Shown piece after piece: positions 10,016-21,216 of a stretch of DNA of 60,962 bases. The position numbers and the translations under genes were made by a program. Within the stretch, counting starts at the first letter, position 1, and each line of letters opens with the position of its first letter. The notes under the pieces were generated by a model. That model had not been told where the DNA came from, did no database searches, and worked only from the letters and a program-made list of their open reading frames with translations. The stretch is from Chrysochromulina parva (taxonomy: Eukaryota; Haptophyta; Prymnesiales; Chrysochromulinaceae). Location: positions 1 to 60,962 of the forward strand of contig PJAB01000024.1 of assembly GCA_002887195.1 (NCBI GenBank). Reading direction: 5' to 3'.

Positions 10016-10891
10016 TCAGTTCTTCTGACGCTCCATCTTTTTCTTCGTCTTCTGTCCATCTGCACAGAGCATCGTTGCATTGATTCCACGCGGCACGAGC
10101 GACGAAGCTTGGCTATGCTCGATCCACAGCTCCTCACCAAAATCAAAGTCGCATGCATGCACCATGTCGCGCTGATGAAGGATGGTGCGTGCGGCAGCGT
10201 CAGGACGCTCGACGGTGAGCACGCGTACTTTTCGATGGAGGCCACGCAATACGTTCGTCTCGTGGCCTTCGACCTGTCCACAGGCAAGGGGCAAGGGCAA
10301 CTTAGGTCGTTCGGGTGCGGTACTCGAAGGGCACTGGTTCGAGAGCTCTGCAAGAGGAATCACGTCTAGCGACATGTAATCAATCGTTGGGGGCGCCTTG
10401 GCCTCATCGAGAATATCTTCCAAGCTTCGCGGTGTCATTGAACGGTGCATCAGCTTCACCCCGCGCCGGGTGAATTCTTGAACAGTGAGACAGTGTCGAC
10501 CCCAGCAAGTGGGTGCCGCTGTAGATGAAACGACACTTGACAGGCCGTGCATCCACGCAGTCGAAGGCGACGCATTTGGTGGCGGGACGATCTCACGGAA
10601 GAGAAGGGACTTGGTTTCGGATGTGGGATCTCCAGTCAGCGCGAGCATAAAGGTACAAGTGCGATTTGTCTCTGTGAAACGTCTCCTGGAGCGCTTCGCC
10701 GCATCGATGCAAACTCCACGCCATCCATAATGTCGCTCCAGCAGAGCCGTGTTTGAGTTCTGGAATGGCTCGTTAGCTGCTATGTCAATGAAGAACCCGT
10801 TGGTGTTGCGTTCGAGCAACGACAGAACAGCTGCCTCTTGGCCGCTTTGCGAGTAGTACACGTGGCCGCTGTACGATAAGTAGTCGGGCAT
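10016..10891 (-). CDS. FkbM-family methyltransferase
   Basis: Exons 10364-10891 and 10016-10273 give 261 residues. The start at 10891 is the only ATG upstream of the conserved part. The opening YSQSGQEAAVLSLLERNTNGFFIDIAANEPFQNSNTALLE is the signature of FkbM-type SAM-dependent methyltransferases (FIDIGAN-like SAM loop with the GW-x-G-x-C-I strand after it). The family motif DYMSLDVEGHETNVLRGL is interrupted in genomic DNA by a 90-bp GT-AG intron (10274-10363) that is a multiple of three and free of stops; if retained it would insert 30 residues in the middle of that motif. Such enzymes methylate sugars or other small molecules. A lysine-rich tail (KTKKKMERQ) ends the protein. Confidence 0.75.
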   Translation of the reverse strand: MPDYLSYSGHVYYSQSGQEAAVLSLLERNTNGFFIDIAANEPFQNSNTALLERHYGWRGVCIDAAKRSRRRFTETNRTCTFMLALTGDPTSETKSLLFREIVPPPNASPSTAWMHGLSSVVSSTAAPTCWGRHCLTVQEFTRRGVKLMHRSMTPRSLEDILDEAKAPPTIDYMSLDVIPLAELSNQCPSSTAPERPKLPLPLACGQVEGHETNVLRGLHRKVRVLTVERPDAAARTILHQRDMVHACDFDFGEELWIEHSQASSLVPRGINATMLCADGQKTKKKMERQKN

Positions 10892-11108
10892 CGCGGCGTG
10901 GAGAAAGCGCCGACAACTGAGAGCCGCGGGGGATAAGAATAAGAGGCCTGAATACTGTTCCTGTGAATTGGCTGCGTTTCTTGTGAAATTTGGGTCCGCC
11001 GCGCGTGGCCGACAGGCCGCGTTGGGGTAAAATTGTGTTTCTTGTGATGCATGCAAAAATTACATGAGCTTGAATTTATAACGGTCGCCGCGGCAGTTTT
11101 CCTTAGCG

Positions 11109-12687
11109 ATGGCCACAAAATGGGCAGGGAGGGCCGCTCCGGCCCTTCTCGTACAGCTGCTTTTCTTCCTCTTGGCCGTCGCTCAGGGTCCTTTTGCGCC
11201 TGCAGGCGCATGCTGCACCAACACCTGCGCGACCGTCAACGACGGGATATGCTCCGATGGCGGTGCGGGCTCAGAGATGCAGGGTTATTGTGTTCTGGGC
11301 ACGGATTGCGCCGACTGCGGCTCACGCTGCGCACCACCCCCGCCGCCACCCCCGCCGCCACAGCCGCCAGTGAAGCCACCACCTTCGCCGGATCCGTCTC
11401 CTCCGCCTCCGCCGTCTCCCAAACAACCGCCACCCTGGCCTCCTCCGCCACCATGCTCACCGCCAAGGCCTCCTCCGCGGCCTCCGCCACCTAAACAACC
11501 GCCACTACTGCCGCCGCCGCCTTCCCCGCCCCCGCCATCACCGTCGCCACCTCCGCCTGCTAGGCCGCCCTCGCCTTCGCCTCGGCCTGCCGGGCCACCT
11601 CCACCGTTCCCTCCATCGCTGCCGCCCGCTCCGCCCTCGCCACCGGCCCCACCTGCTCCTCCGCCCTTCCCACCACCACCATCGCGACCGCCGTCGAGGC
11701 CACCGCCAAGGTCACCGCCGGCCAAGCCACCGCCGCCGCCCTCGCCCTCGCCACCGCCCTTCCCACCACCCTTGCACCCCCCCCCTCGGTTCCCACCACC
11801 GCCCTCACCGTTGCCTCCGCCTCCGTTCCCGCCCTCACCTCCGCCGCCTTCCCCCTCGCCGCCGCCACCGGCGGATCCACCTTTCTCAGACCCGAGCCCG
11901 CCGCCTTTCCCTCCAGAGCCTTCTCCGCCGCCGCCCTCACCGCCTCCACCCTCGCCGCCGCTGCCCTTACCGCCGCCACCCTCGCCACCGCCACCCTCTC
12001 CGCCTCCACCCTCGCCGCCTCCCTCGAAACCTCCGTCACCGCCGCCCTTTCCGCCCTCGCCTCCGTACCCGCCGCCGCCCTCGCCGCCGCCCACGCCACC
12101 GCCAGCGCCCTCGGTGCCACCACTCCCACCGTCGCCGCCCAGACGGCCACCAATCCCTCCCCGACTGCCACCGATCCCGCCCTCCGCGCCGCCACAGCCG
12201 CTTCCACCGCCCCGGAATCCGCCATCGCCGCAAACCCCACCACCGTCCCCGATTTGGAAGTACCACGTACAAGAGATCAACCACCTGACGGCGAACCCGT
12301 GCGGGTACAGCGTGACGGCGAGCGGGGGCATCAACCCCCGGCATGCCGACTGCCCCAGTGTTCAAATCGATTTGCTCGCGACGGTCTGCGTTTGCTCGGA
12401 TGATGTGCGAGCAGGCGGATGGCGCACCCGAGATGGCGCACCGCTCGGTTCGCCCTCACTGCTTCCGTTCGGCTCGATCCGCCCCTTTCGGCGCTTGCGG
12501 CGCCGGATGGCCTTGCAGGAGGTGGTGGTCGAGGCCATGTGGGAGGACCGCATCGAGGACGAGGACGAGGAGCCCGAGGAGAATGTGACGAACTCGTGGG
12601 TCCACTCGCGGGAGGAGGCCGAGGACAGCGAGTCTGACGTCGAGAAGGACGAGAATGGCATGCAGGAGGATGAGGAGGAGGAGGACA

Positions 12688-12732
<45 letters not shown>

Positions 12733-13673
12733 TCAGCAACCAGGTGAGCAGCGTCGAGGGCGAGGGCGTGGGTGCTCTATCAGGTGCTCGGCTCGACCCA
12801 CACGCCACCATCTATCAGGACGGCACGCGGGACCTTCTGGACGACGATCACACCGCCGGCCTACGCTCGAACGGTGCGCCGATCTGGGAGCATCCAGAGC
12901 CCGGCGGCAAGCCTCCGAGCGACGATGACGACGACGAATCGCACGACAAAGGCGATGTGGCGAGCCGCAAGCGCCCTCGGCGGGATGTTTCAGAGCCCTG
13001 GCGGCCCTCTCACGAGCTGAATCGTCGCATGGACGTCGGTCACAGTCGCGACAATGGCGGCGGCGACAGCGGCGGCGGCACCGCCCATGGCAGCGGCGCT
13101 CATGGCGGCACCACCCATGGCGGACCCTTTGCCCTGGCGCGAGGCGGACGTCGACTACTGTTTGGCGGTCTCTCAAGTGGCAATGCCCACGGCAGCGGGG
13201 GTGGCAGCAGCAGCAGCAGCCCCGGTGGGCCCGTGCTGCCTCCGGTGCCCCCGACTCGCCCGCCGCCCGGTCCTGCACGCGTCCTCTGCACGTGCCAACG
13301 ACCCGACCGCCAGATGCGCCTCGGGCCGAGCCCGCCGCCGACGCCGCCGCCGGCCGTTCCCTTTCCGCCCCGGCCGCCGCCACGTCCGCCGCCCCGGCCA
13401 CCCCGACGCCCGCCGCCCTCGCGACCGCCCCTGCGACCGCCCCTGCCGCCCTCACTGCCACCACCGCCCTCGCCGTCTCCGCCACCGTCACCGCCCTCAC
13501 TGTCCCCCCCCGCGATTTGCTCATCGACATGTGCCGCCTGGCTGTCGGCGCCTTGGGCCACGATGGCAGGCTCGCCATGCGCTTCTCTCCTATGCTGGTG
13601 CACCTCGACCCAGTGGAGGCCTCTGTGTGCTGGCTGCAGCAGTTGCGTGATTTACATGGGGACCGTCGGGTAG
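11109..13673 (+). CDS. Proline-rich secreted-type protein with Cys module (pherophorin-like)
   Basis: Open frame of 854 residues. A signal peptide (PALLVQLLFFLLAVAQG) precedes a short cysteine module (C-x3-C, DGG, then GTDCADCG, residues ~36-74) that also occurs twice in the protein at 51076-55515. A ~300-residue Pro-rich region of PPSPPP/PPPP repeats follows, as in pherophorins and hydroxyproline-rich algal wall proteins. A short Cys-containing segment (~382-440) and a very different half come next: acidic (a run of 14-15 Asp at ~527-541), with basic clusters such as SRKRPRRD, Gly/Ser tracts and a second Pro-rich stretch. The acidic half looks nuclear rather than extracellular, so an unseen intron, a second start near 12508 or a frame change near 13510 is possible. 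The first half is reliable, the 3' end is not. Confidence 0.55.
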
Positions 13674-14030
13674 AAGAGCGACGAGCGCGGAGACGTCAAG
13701 GGGGGCTTGGAGTAGGCTTGGAGAGGTCCATCAAGGGTAATCAAGGGAAGACAACGCAGGGGGTCTGACGTGCATAGACGTGTGCGATGCGTGTGGTACA
13801 TGTAGCTGCATGGGTGCGCGAATGAACCCGGATGCAGCATCCGCTCATGTGCGGGCTCTTGATTGGGGTGTGGGTCTGTGTGAGCGTGGGGCTGACTGTT
13901 GGGGGTCCTTCGGCACCCGGTACATTGTAAATAGCGCGTTCATAGTTATTCCGTGCCGTATGTGGCGTTCCTTGATCTTGCATGCAATTTACGTTTCGTT
14001 CACTGCTCGCACAAGTACAGTTGAGTCAAC
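13674..14030. other. Intergenic region with ccatcaaggg/aatcaaggg repeat
   Basis: This 357-bp spacer lies between two + strand genes. At about 13727-13748 it carries ccatcaagggtaatcaaggg, the reverse complement of the cccttgattg repeats in the intron at 57786-57879. Another reading frame stays open to 13768 across the end of the upstream gene, so part of this region may be transcribed. Nothing else is recognised. Confidence 0.35.
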
Positions 14031-15449
14031 ATGGTGGCGTATGAGAGCGTATGTTCAACTGGGGCACGTGCGGCAGCTGGGGCGGCCGTGGTGAATACGG
14101 CGCAGCCCACGCCGCAACTCTCGCTGCGGGTCTCGCCGCAGCCCAAGCGGCCACGCTTCAGAGTCAACGAACGAGTTCAGTGCCGCGACCACGGTGAGAC
14201 GTGGCAGGTCGGCACGGTGGTCTGCGTGGAGCCACTTCAGGTGAAGCCCGACGGAGCCAAGTGGACCGCCGGGTACGAGTGGGACGAGGTCCTCAGATGG
14301 GAGGCACCGGGCACGCTCTTCGACTTCATCGTCGACACGGGGTCCAAAATCTCGATCGGCGGGATCAGAAAGGTGCTCGAGTCTAAGCGAAAGTTCAAGG
14401 CGCTGCTGCAGCGGCAGCGCGTCTCGGGCCTCCCGGAGCGCCCACATCTCGCCAAGCCCCAGTGGGGAGTACCGCCGGTGTCGGAGCCGCCGACCAGGCG
14501 AGCGAGTCGAGGGGCAGATGAGCGGAGAGAGCTGAAGGCCTTGCTGGGCCAGAACGCTCTGGCTGTCCGAAGCCTTGACGAGGCGACGAGCCTGCTGGCC
14601 GAGCAAGCTGTGAAGGAGAACGCCAAAGCTGCCGTGGCTACGGCTCGAGCTGAATGTGCGAGATTGCAACTCATCATTGACACGGCCGAAATACGCGCTG
14701 AAGCGGCCTTGACGGCGGCGGCGGTGGCGGCGGCGGCGTTCACGAGTCTCGTCGCGGAGGCGGAAGGCGCGAGGCCGAAGCTCAACAGATGGCGGAAACC
14801 ATGGAACACAGAGAGAGCTGCCAGGCTTCTAAAGTCAGCCTGGGAGGAGGCAGAGACGAGGAGAAGATCAAAGGAGGCAGCCGACAAGGCTGCAGAAGAG
14901 GCGAGGAGAGCATCCCAAGAGTTGGCGAGTGGCAAAGCACGGCGAGAAACAGCTCTGCGCGCATGGCAGGAAGCCAAGGTACGTCTCGAGGGGCTCCCGA
15001 AGGCCCCAGTTGTGGTGGGCGGGCGCGTGCGCCTCAGGGAGGGCGTGACCCTATCGCCTGGCTGGCGCGAACAAAGAGTGCACACATTTGAACGCCACAA
15101 GGAGAGGATCGGCACGGTCGTGGCGCTCGAGCTGCCCGAAGAGCAAGACCTTCATCCCAAAGTGGGCGACACCGTCCTCGTCCTCTCTAGTCGTCTCGAG
15201 CCCTCGGATGTGGGCCGGGAGGGGGTGCTCGTCCTCGACGACCAGACGAGTAGCCCGTACAAAGTGCGGTTCGACGACGGCTCGCAAGGGGGATGGTATC
15301 TCCAGGGTGAGCTCCGCGTGAAGCCGGAGCGAGGTCTCTGGAATTGCGTCGTCGATTTCCCAGGTGAGGAAGACTTGGAGACGATCAAGGTGGCGGACCT
15401 CGTCGCTCTTCCCAATCTCTATAATCCCAACCTCTACAAGCCCTTTTAG
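14031..15449 (+). CDS. SH3/Tudor-like domain protein with central coiled coil
   Basis: 472 residues, one exon, ATG at 14031. Residues ~44-80 (RFRVNERVQCRDHGETWQVG and on) resemble a small SH3/Tudor/KOW-like barrel with V-x-C-R-x-x-x-E-x-W-x-x-G-x-V. A long helical region (~165-325), rich in Ala, Arg and Glu, should form a coiled coil. The C-terminal ~120 residues hold two more barrel-like repeats: VVVGGRVRLREGVTLSPGW with IGTVV, and VGDTVLVLSSRLEPSDVGREG with YKVRFDDGSQGGWYLQGELR, similar to MIB/HERC2-type or Tudor-like repeats. There is no signal peptide or membrane helix. A binding or scaffold role is likely; I cannot name the partner or the gene. Confidence 0.55.
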   Translation: MVAYESVCSTGARAAAGAAVVNTAQPTPQLSLRVSPQPKRPRFRVNERVQCRDHGETWQVGTVVCVEPLQVKPDGAKWTAGYEWDEVLRWEAPGTLFDFIVDTGSKISIGGIRKVLESKRKFKALLQRQRVSGLPERPHLAKPQWGVPPVSEPPTRRASRGADERRELKALLGQNALAVRSLDEATSLLAEQAVKENAKAAVATARAECARLQLIIDTAEIRAEAALTAAAVAAAAFTSLVAEAEGARPKLNRWRKPWNTERAARLLKSAWEEAETRRRSKEAADKAAEEARRASQELASGKARRETALRAWQEAKVRLEGLPKAPVVVGGRVRLREGVTLSPGWREQRVHTFERHKERIGTVVALELPEEQDLHPKVGDTVLVLSSRLEPSDVGREGVLVLDDQTSSPYKVRFDDGSQGGWYLQGELRVKPERGLWNCVVDFPGEEDLETIKVADLVALPNLYNPNLYKPF

Positions 15450-15662
15450 CCCAATCCTCGAACCTCGCTCGTGAAGATTGGGTTGTCAAGGCCCTGCCCA
15501 CCCCCCGTCACACCTCGCTCGCGACATGTCGGCCGAGAACCGCTGCAAAAGAAGAAACAGGAATCCAGGATATCCAGATACGGGAAAGCATGCTTGACTT
15601 ATTGTGCACATGAATGGAACTAAAGCGACGGGTCTGAAAAGAGAAGCGCACAATTCATTATC
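15450..15662. other. Convergent spacer
   Basis: A 213-bp spacer between two gene ends, containing an A-rich stretch (gcaaaagaagaaacaggaat near 15543-15562). No terminator-like or RNA structure is evident. Confidence 0.3.
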
Positions 15663-18261
15663 TCACGTTTCATCTCGACGCAGCCCCGCCCCCCCCCTCG
15701 CAATCCACGAGCAACTCTTTGCATCCCCCTTCCTCGGTGCCGCTGTAGCTGCATCAGCCTCCGCCGCGTTGTGACGATCCCCACCGCCATGCTCGCCGCA
15801 CGTGTGCACAAACGGCGTCGGCGCTTTGCCGTCCCGCTTCTTCCGGGAGCCTCGCAGCCTGCGCAGCGCACCCTCGGTCCAGTGCGCGAGCAGCAGGCAG
15901 GGGAACGTGTAGCGCACCACACGGCTCGGCTTCTCGGACTTGAGCAGTTGCGTGTGGGTCGCCATTGGTGTGGTTCGCTCGACAGTGATGCCCGGCACCT
16001 CCTCCTGCACGTACAGCCAGATCTCGCTCCCCCGGCGCACCATCGAAGGCGCTGCCGGGTGGTCCATGGTGCGCTCCCCGTACCTGTGGGGAAGGGCAGG
16101 GCGCCGTGGTGAGCACATGCATGCAAGGCATGGGGGCCGGGTGGTCCATGGTGCGCTCCCCGTACAGACGACAGCTGAGCAGCGGCGTCACGCGCGTCCA
16201 GCGCACGCCGTCAACCGACGCGGCGATCGCCAGGCAAGCGCGCAGTCGGTGCACGAGCGGAAAGACGGCCACGAGCGAACCGTTATGGGACGGGTTGGCC
16301 TGTACCCCAAAGAAGTACACGTCACCCGTCTCGTCGTAGCCGTCAATGCGGATCGTCTCAAACGGCGCCCAGCTTGACGCCCAGCTCGACGAGGAGCCAC
16401 TTGCCTCGCTGGCTCTCAAGGTCCTCGGCCCGCCTGTGCCCGCCTCGATGGCCGGCTCAGCGGCCAGCTCGACGTTCGGCGCGCCCTCCGGTGCGAGCCC
16501 GAATGATGGGCGAGCTGTGAGGTCGCGACCTCGATAAGGGTCCCGAGAGCGCGTCACTTGCACATGGCGCCGTCCGCTCGCCGCAAGGTTTGCACGTGCG
16601 TACAGCAGGAACTCCCCCCCAAAGTGAACGAGCGACAGCCGCCCATCATACTCACACACGCCGCCCTCGTACAGGTACTTGGCAAAGTCGGCGCGCGCGC
16701 GCACATCGCGACGCTCGACGCAGCCCGGGTGCCGTCCGTCAAGGATCAAGTGCTTGTGCTGCCACTGCGTGGTCTCGGGCTCGTCCACACCTCCATAGGG
16801 GGAGAGCCACGGGTGGCTCTCGCCCACCGCACTGTCGGCCGGAGGACGGCCGTCAAAGCGCCAGGAGCGTCCGCGCACCATCCATAGCCCATTGCGCGGA
16901 GCATCGAAGCGGCTTGGGCTGAAGCCGAAGCGCTGCGTGAGCGCCGCCGCCGCCTTGGGCAGCAGCAGCGGGGAGTTGAAGGTGAACCGATCGCTCAGCT
17001 TATTGTGACGGCCGCCGACCGCAAACCATTCGCCGCTCTCCAGTCGCGTCAGGGCAAGATTGTGCGTCATCGAGGCGCCGAGCATCCTCACACGCGAGCT
17101 CACGTTCCGCAGATATTGCGCCCGCTGCGACATGGCAGCCCCCAGCTCGCCCTTGTGACCCCGCGCGCGGTGGACGACCTCATCGAAACTTAGATTGCGC
17201 CATGCCGTGTCGTCTGCACTCACTGCGACATTGGCCGCCGCCGCCGCCGCCGCTGCCGCCGCTGCCATGCGCCGTGCGCGCCGCGCGATGGGCAGCGCAA
17301 GGGGCTGGGAGCTCAGCCCCTTTGGGAGCGCCTGTGAGCGCAGCGTCAATTTTGGCATCACGAGGGCAGGGTCCCCGTCGAAGCTGAGCCCGTCAGCCGA
17401 GGTCAAGCCTGCGACAAACTCTTCCATGACCTCATCCTTGAAGAGAAGGCACACCTTCTCGATGCCGTCCTCATCGCACGCGAGCGCCGAGTAGTAGCGA
17501 AGGTGGCGCCGGAAGAGGTGGGTGAGCGTGCTGCGCGCGTGCGTGGCCTTGGTCCACAGCCAGGAGCTCGCGGCCACCCGAACATCCTGCTTGCGCACGG
17601 CACAGAGATGCGGCGCGCCACCAGCGGAGCTGGCGCTTCCTACGCCGAGCGCCAACCCGTTCCATCGCTCGAGCAGCGGCACCTGACGTGCGCACGCAGA
17701 CGCCTGCTCTGCGTACATCCCCATGCACAAAACCTCGTGCGCTGGCGCTGGCCCTGCTGTGCACTTGACGTTCGTCAGCGTGCCAGCCGTGCCAAGCGAC
17801 TGAAACCGCTCGGTCGCACACGGTTCGGTTAAGTTGAACATCCAGAAAGGCCCCGAGTAGAGCCCCGGTGGGCGAGAGGCACAGTCCACAGCTCGCATCG
17901 CGATGAGGCTTTGTGCGGATGCGTGCTGCAAGAGAACAGTCAGCTCTAGAAGTAGCGCAGTCCGAGCCGCGGCTGTGGGTGCCTCATGGCGTATGATGAT
18001 CGCGTCGCACACACCCAGGCTTTGCTCCACGTCTTTGGCGCGCACCGTATACGCTGGTGTCGCACGGAGAAAGCGGAGCCGCCGGTCGTCGGAGTGCCAT
18101 GCTTCGCCCTCAAAGGTGATGGCCGTGTAATGCTTGATGTGCTGCAGTGCTGCAAGAGTGGAACGTACCGACGCCAAACTTTGAGCATTGACCTCGCATA
18201 GGCGGCGCACATTGCGACTGCGCAGTGCCGCAACAAGCTCCTTCTCGAGTGCGTCAGACAT
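15663..18261 (-). CDS. GH43/GH32-like beta-propeller protein of unknown substrate
   Basis: Exons 16166-18261 and 15663-16083 give 838 residues, starting at ATG 18261. The last third has repeated blade-like motifs: HLILDGRHPGCVE, CEYDGRLSLVHFGGEFLLYARANLAA, then FETIRIDGYDETGDVYFFGVQ, AASVDGVRWTRVTPLL, and after the intron YGERTMDHPAAPSMVRRGSEIWLYVQEEVPGI. This pattern fits five-bladed propeller proteins of the GH43/GH32 superfamily and uncharacterised algal relatives. The N-terminal half has Cys-containing segments and no strong signal peptide. The 82-bp intron opens with 30 bp identical to the start of exon 2 (see separate entry); splicing as given restores ...RLYGERTMDHPAAPSMV. Activity is unproven and catalytic acids cannot be assigned by eye. 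Confidence 0.6.
16054..16165 (-). repeat. Introner-like intron with perfect 30-bp flanking duplication (family B)
   Basis: The intron is 16084-16165 on the minus strand. Its first 30 bases (16136-16165, beginning gtacggggag) are identical to the first 30 bases of the downstream exon (16054-16083). The remaining 52 bp contain the core tgcatgcatgtgctcacca followed by cggcgccctgcccttccccacag. The same core is found at 42793-42834 and, reversed, at 30230-30258. Confidence 0.8.
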
Positions 18262-18526
18262 GTGCTGGGCCTCACGAAAAAACTTCAGTCGGTCGAGGAC
18301 ACCGACTTGTGGAATGCATGCAAACGCGGACCAACGCGTCGTTTTTGCGATTGATGCAAGCAGCCTTTATCGTGCGCCCAAATCTGTGGGGTACTTAAGA
18401 CTTGGGACCTATTGGGACCTACCCTGTAACTTATAGCTCCATACTAAACAGACCTCCCGCAGGCTATATCCTGTTGAGATTTACTGGTAGTCTTGAGGGA
18501 CACCTCCCACGCACATGGCAGGCTTC
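18262..18526. other. Upstream region of the propeller gene
   Basis: This 265-bp spacer holds the promoter of the minus-strand propeller gene and the 3' end of the next minus-strand gene. An AT-richer stretch near 18340-18440 includes a duplicated cttgggacctattgggacct at 18400-18420. No defined site is recognised. Confidence 0.3.
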
Positions 18527-21147
18527 TCAGAATCTGCTCTGCGCAATTTGCGCAGCTCGGCGGCTCACGCGGCCCGCGCTGGACACGAGCAGGCCGGCGC
18601 CGGCGCTACGGGGTAGGCCCACGGTCTTCTTCATCGCCAGGTTGCGCGCGGCGGCGAGCAGCATCGCATTGGCCGCGAGGTGTGCATCTGCGGAGGGTGG
18701 ATGGCCGCCCGCACTGCGCACGCGATTGGCGGGCACGCGTCGTTCAAAGTCGCCCTCGAGCGACGCCTCGGAGAACTCGTCGTGGATGTATTGGATCGCA
18801 TAGCCGGTCCAAAACTCGACGTCATCATACCAGGAGTACGCGACAATGCCCGAGTGCCACGTGCGCGGCCCCGAATGCGCCTTCAAAGGCTCTTGTACCT
18901 CGACCAGGTCGCCGCGGACGAAGGCTCCTTCGGCAGGCGGCGCGTACAGCACCTCGGAAAGTGGCCGGCGCACTGGCGGCGAGCGCGGGTATGCACTGTT
19001 GGGCCTGGTCACATCGCCCAGCACGGCGCTCGGCGGGTGCGCGGGTGCTGGCAGCGGCTGCAGCGCTTCGCGAGACTCGTCGTCCTCTTCCACCCTGTCC
19101 TCGTCCTCCTCGTCCTCCTCGTCCTCCTCGTCCTCCTCGTCCTTCTCCTCCTCGTCTTCCTCGTCCTCGTCCTCGTCATCCTCGTCGTCCTCGTCCTCTG
19201 CCATTTGCGAAGCCATCGGAGTAAACGGCGGAGTTGTCACCACTCTGTCCTCGCCCTCATCGCCCTCCTCGTCCTCCTCGTCCTCCTCGTCCTCCTCCTC
19301 CTCCTCGTCTTCCTCGTCCTCGTCGTCCTCTGCCAGAGGCGAAGCCATCGCGGTAAACGGCGGAGTTGTCACGTGCGTTCGTTGCCAAGTTCGTTGCGCT
19401 AGACTTTGTGCTTGTGCATCTGAACTACCTCCTCCCCCTCCAGCACATTCCAAGTTGGGGGAAACTAGCGGAATCTCCTCGTCCTCGTCGTCCTCTGCTA
19501 GCGGGGTATAAAGAGTAAATAGAGGGATCTCCTCGTCCTCGTCGTCCTCTGCAAGCGGGGTATAAGCGCGTTGGAGCGGGCTCTCGACGTCACGGGTCCC
19601 CTCGCTGCTGCGTGCGACAGTATCAGCCCCCCCGGCGGTGCCAATGGCCGCCGCGATGGTTGCTGTGGCATCAGTGACCATGTTTCCTCCCCCTGTGACC
19701 GTGCTCCCCCCCACTCCCCCCGCGTCAGGCTGTTTCGGCCAGACTGCGGCGGGCATGGATTCGACTGCTCCACTGATAGACATCGCAGCGCTCGCTCCAC
19801 TGATAGACAGCGCAGCGTTCGCTTCACTGATAGGCAGCGCAGCGTTCGCTCCACTAATAGGTAGCGAAGCGTTCGCTTCCCTTGCCAAGCTCGGCAGCAG
19901 AGGCGCCGTATCGGTCACCTTCGTCTCCCGCGCCGTATCGGTCACCTCTCGGCGGGCCGGCTCGAGCGCTCCATGGCCGCCAAATACGGCGCCCTCATTG
20001 CCGGCGCTCCGCTCCTTGCGCCGATTTGGAGGCTCCGCTACTTGGAGGCGCCTGCTTGGAGGCTCGCCGCGGCTGCTGTCAGAGCGCTTGCGCTTCTTAC
20101 TCGCACTTACGCCGCGGTCGCCCCGGTACAACTCGCGAGCTGCCTGCTGATGCGCGGCGGAGCGCTGGCACGTGTGCGCCGTCTTTCGTTGGGGGAAGCG
20201 GCACGCGATGCACTGCGCCTCGGTCGTCTGCATCCTGCCGCCGCCGCCGCCGCCGCCGAAGCCGTTGGCGCCCTTCGCGTCGGCACCACGACCGTGAGCT
20301 GCCTGCTGATGCGCGGCGGAGCGCTGGCACGTGTGCGCCGTCTTTCGCTGGGGGAAGCGGCACGCGACGCACTCCGCCTCGGTCGTCTGCATCCTGCCGC
20401 CGCCGCCGCCGCCGCCGAAGCCGTCGGCGCCCTTAGCGTCGGCACCACGACCGTGAGCCCCCCTTTCCATAGCGGATGGCGCTCTCCCGTCCTCCAGACG
20501 CGCGTACCCATGCGTGCCCAATACGGCGCGCGTACGCATCACGGGCTGCTCGTCCCACCCGTCGGCCACCGCGATGCCCAGACTCTCGAAGTCCTCAATG
20601 CTCGAGAGCCTGAGCACTGCGGAGGAGCCGCACGCGGGCGGCGGCGTGCGGCGCGCCGCGCGCCAGCGTGCTTCGTTCAGGCAAGCCGGTGGCGCAAAGG
20701 ACTTGGCGCGTCCTATCCTATGATCAACTCGCACCTCAGCGCCGGCAGCAATCGGCTCAGTCGCCACGATCAGCACCACGCCGCCGCCTCTCTCGACGTC
20801 GGTGCCCGCGAAGGCGCTCGCGGTGAGAGGGATGTGCTCCGGCGAGGCCCACCTGCATGCAATGAGGGAGGCCATCAGCATGCAATCAGAGGCAATCGGA
20901 GGGATGTGCTCCGGCGAAGCCCACCGCTCGAGGCGAGCATTGGGAAGCGCAGAGTGGTTGACGTGGGCGCCGAGGTGGGCGCCGAGGTGGGGCATTGCTC
21001 CGAGGTGGGCGTCGAGGTGGGGCATGCCGCCGCCGCCACGTCCGTCGATGAAGCCGATCGCGGTACCTTGCCTGGCGTCGGTGTCCGCACCGCCGCCGCT
21101 GCTGCTCGAGGCAGCGCTGCTCGAAGCGCCCGCCGTAGCCAAGGGCA

Positions 21148-21216
<69 letters not shown>

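Noticed and set aside
11285..12334. Long minus-strand frame of glycine repeats
   Set aside because: It is the mirror of the PPSPPP coding tract; such tracts open all frames on the opposite strand.
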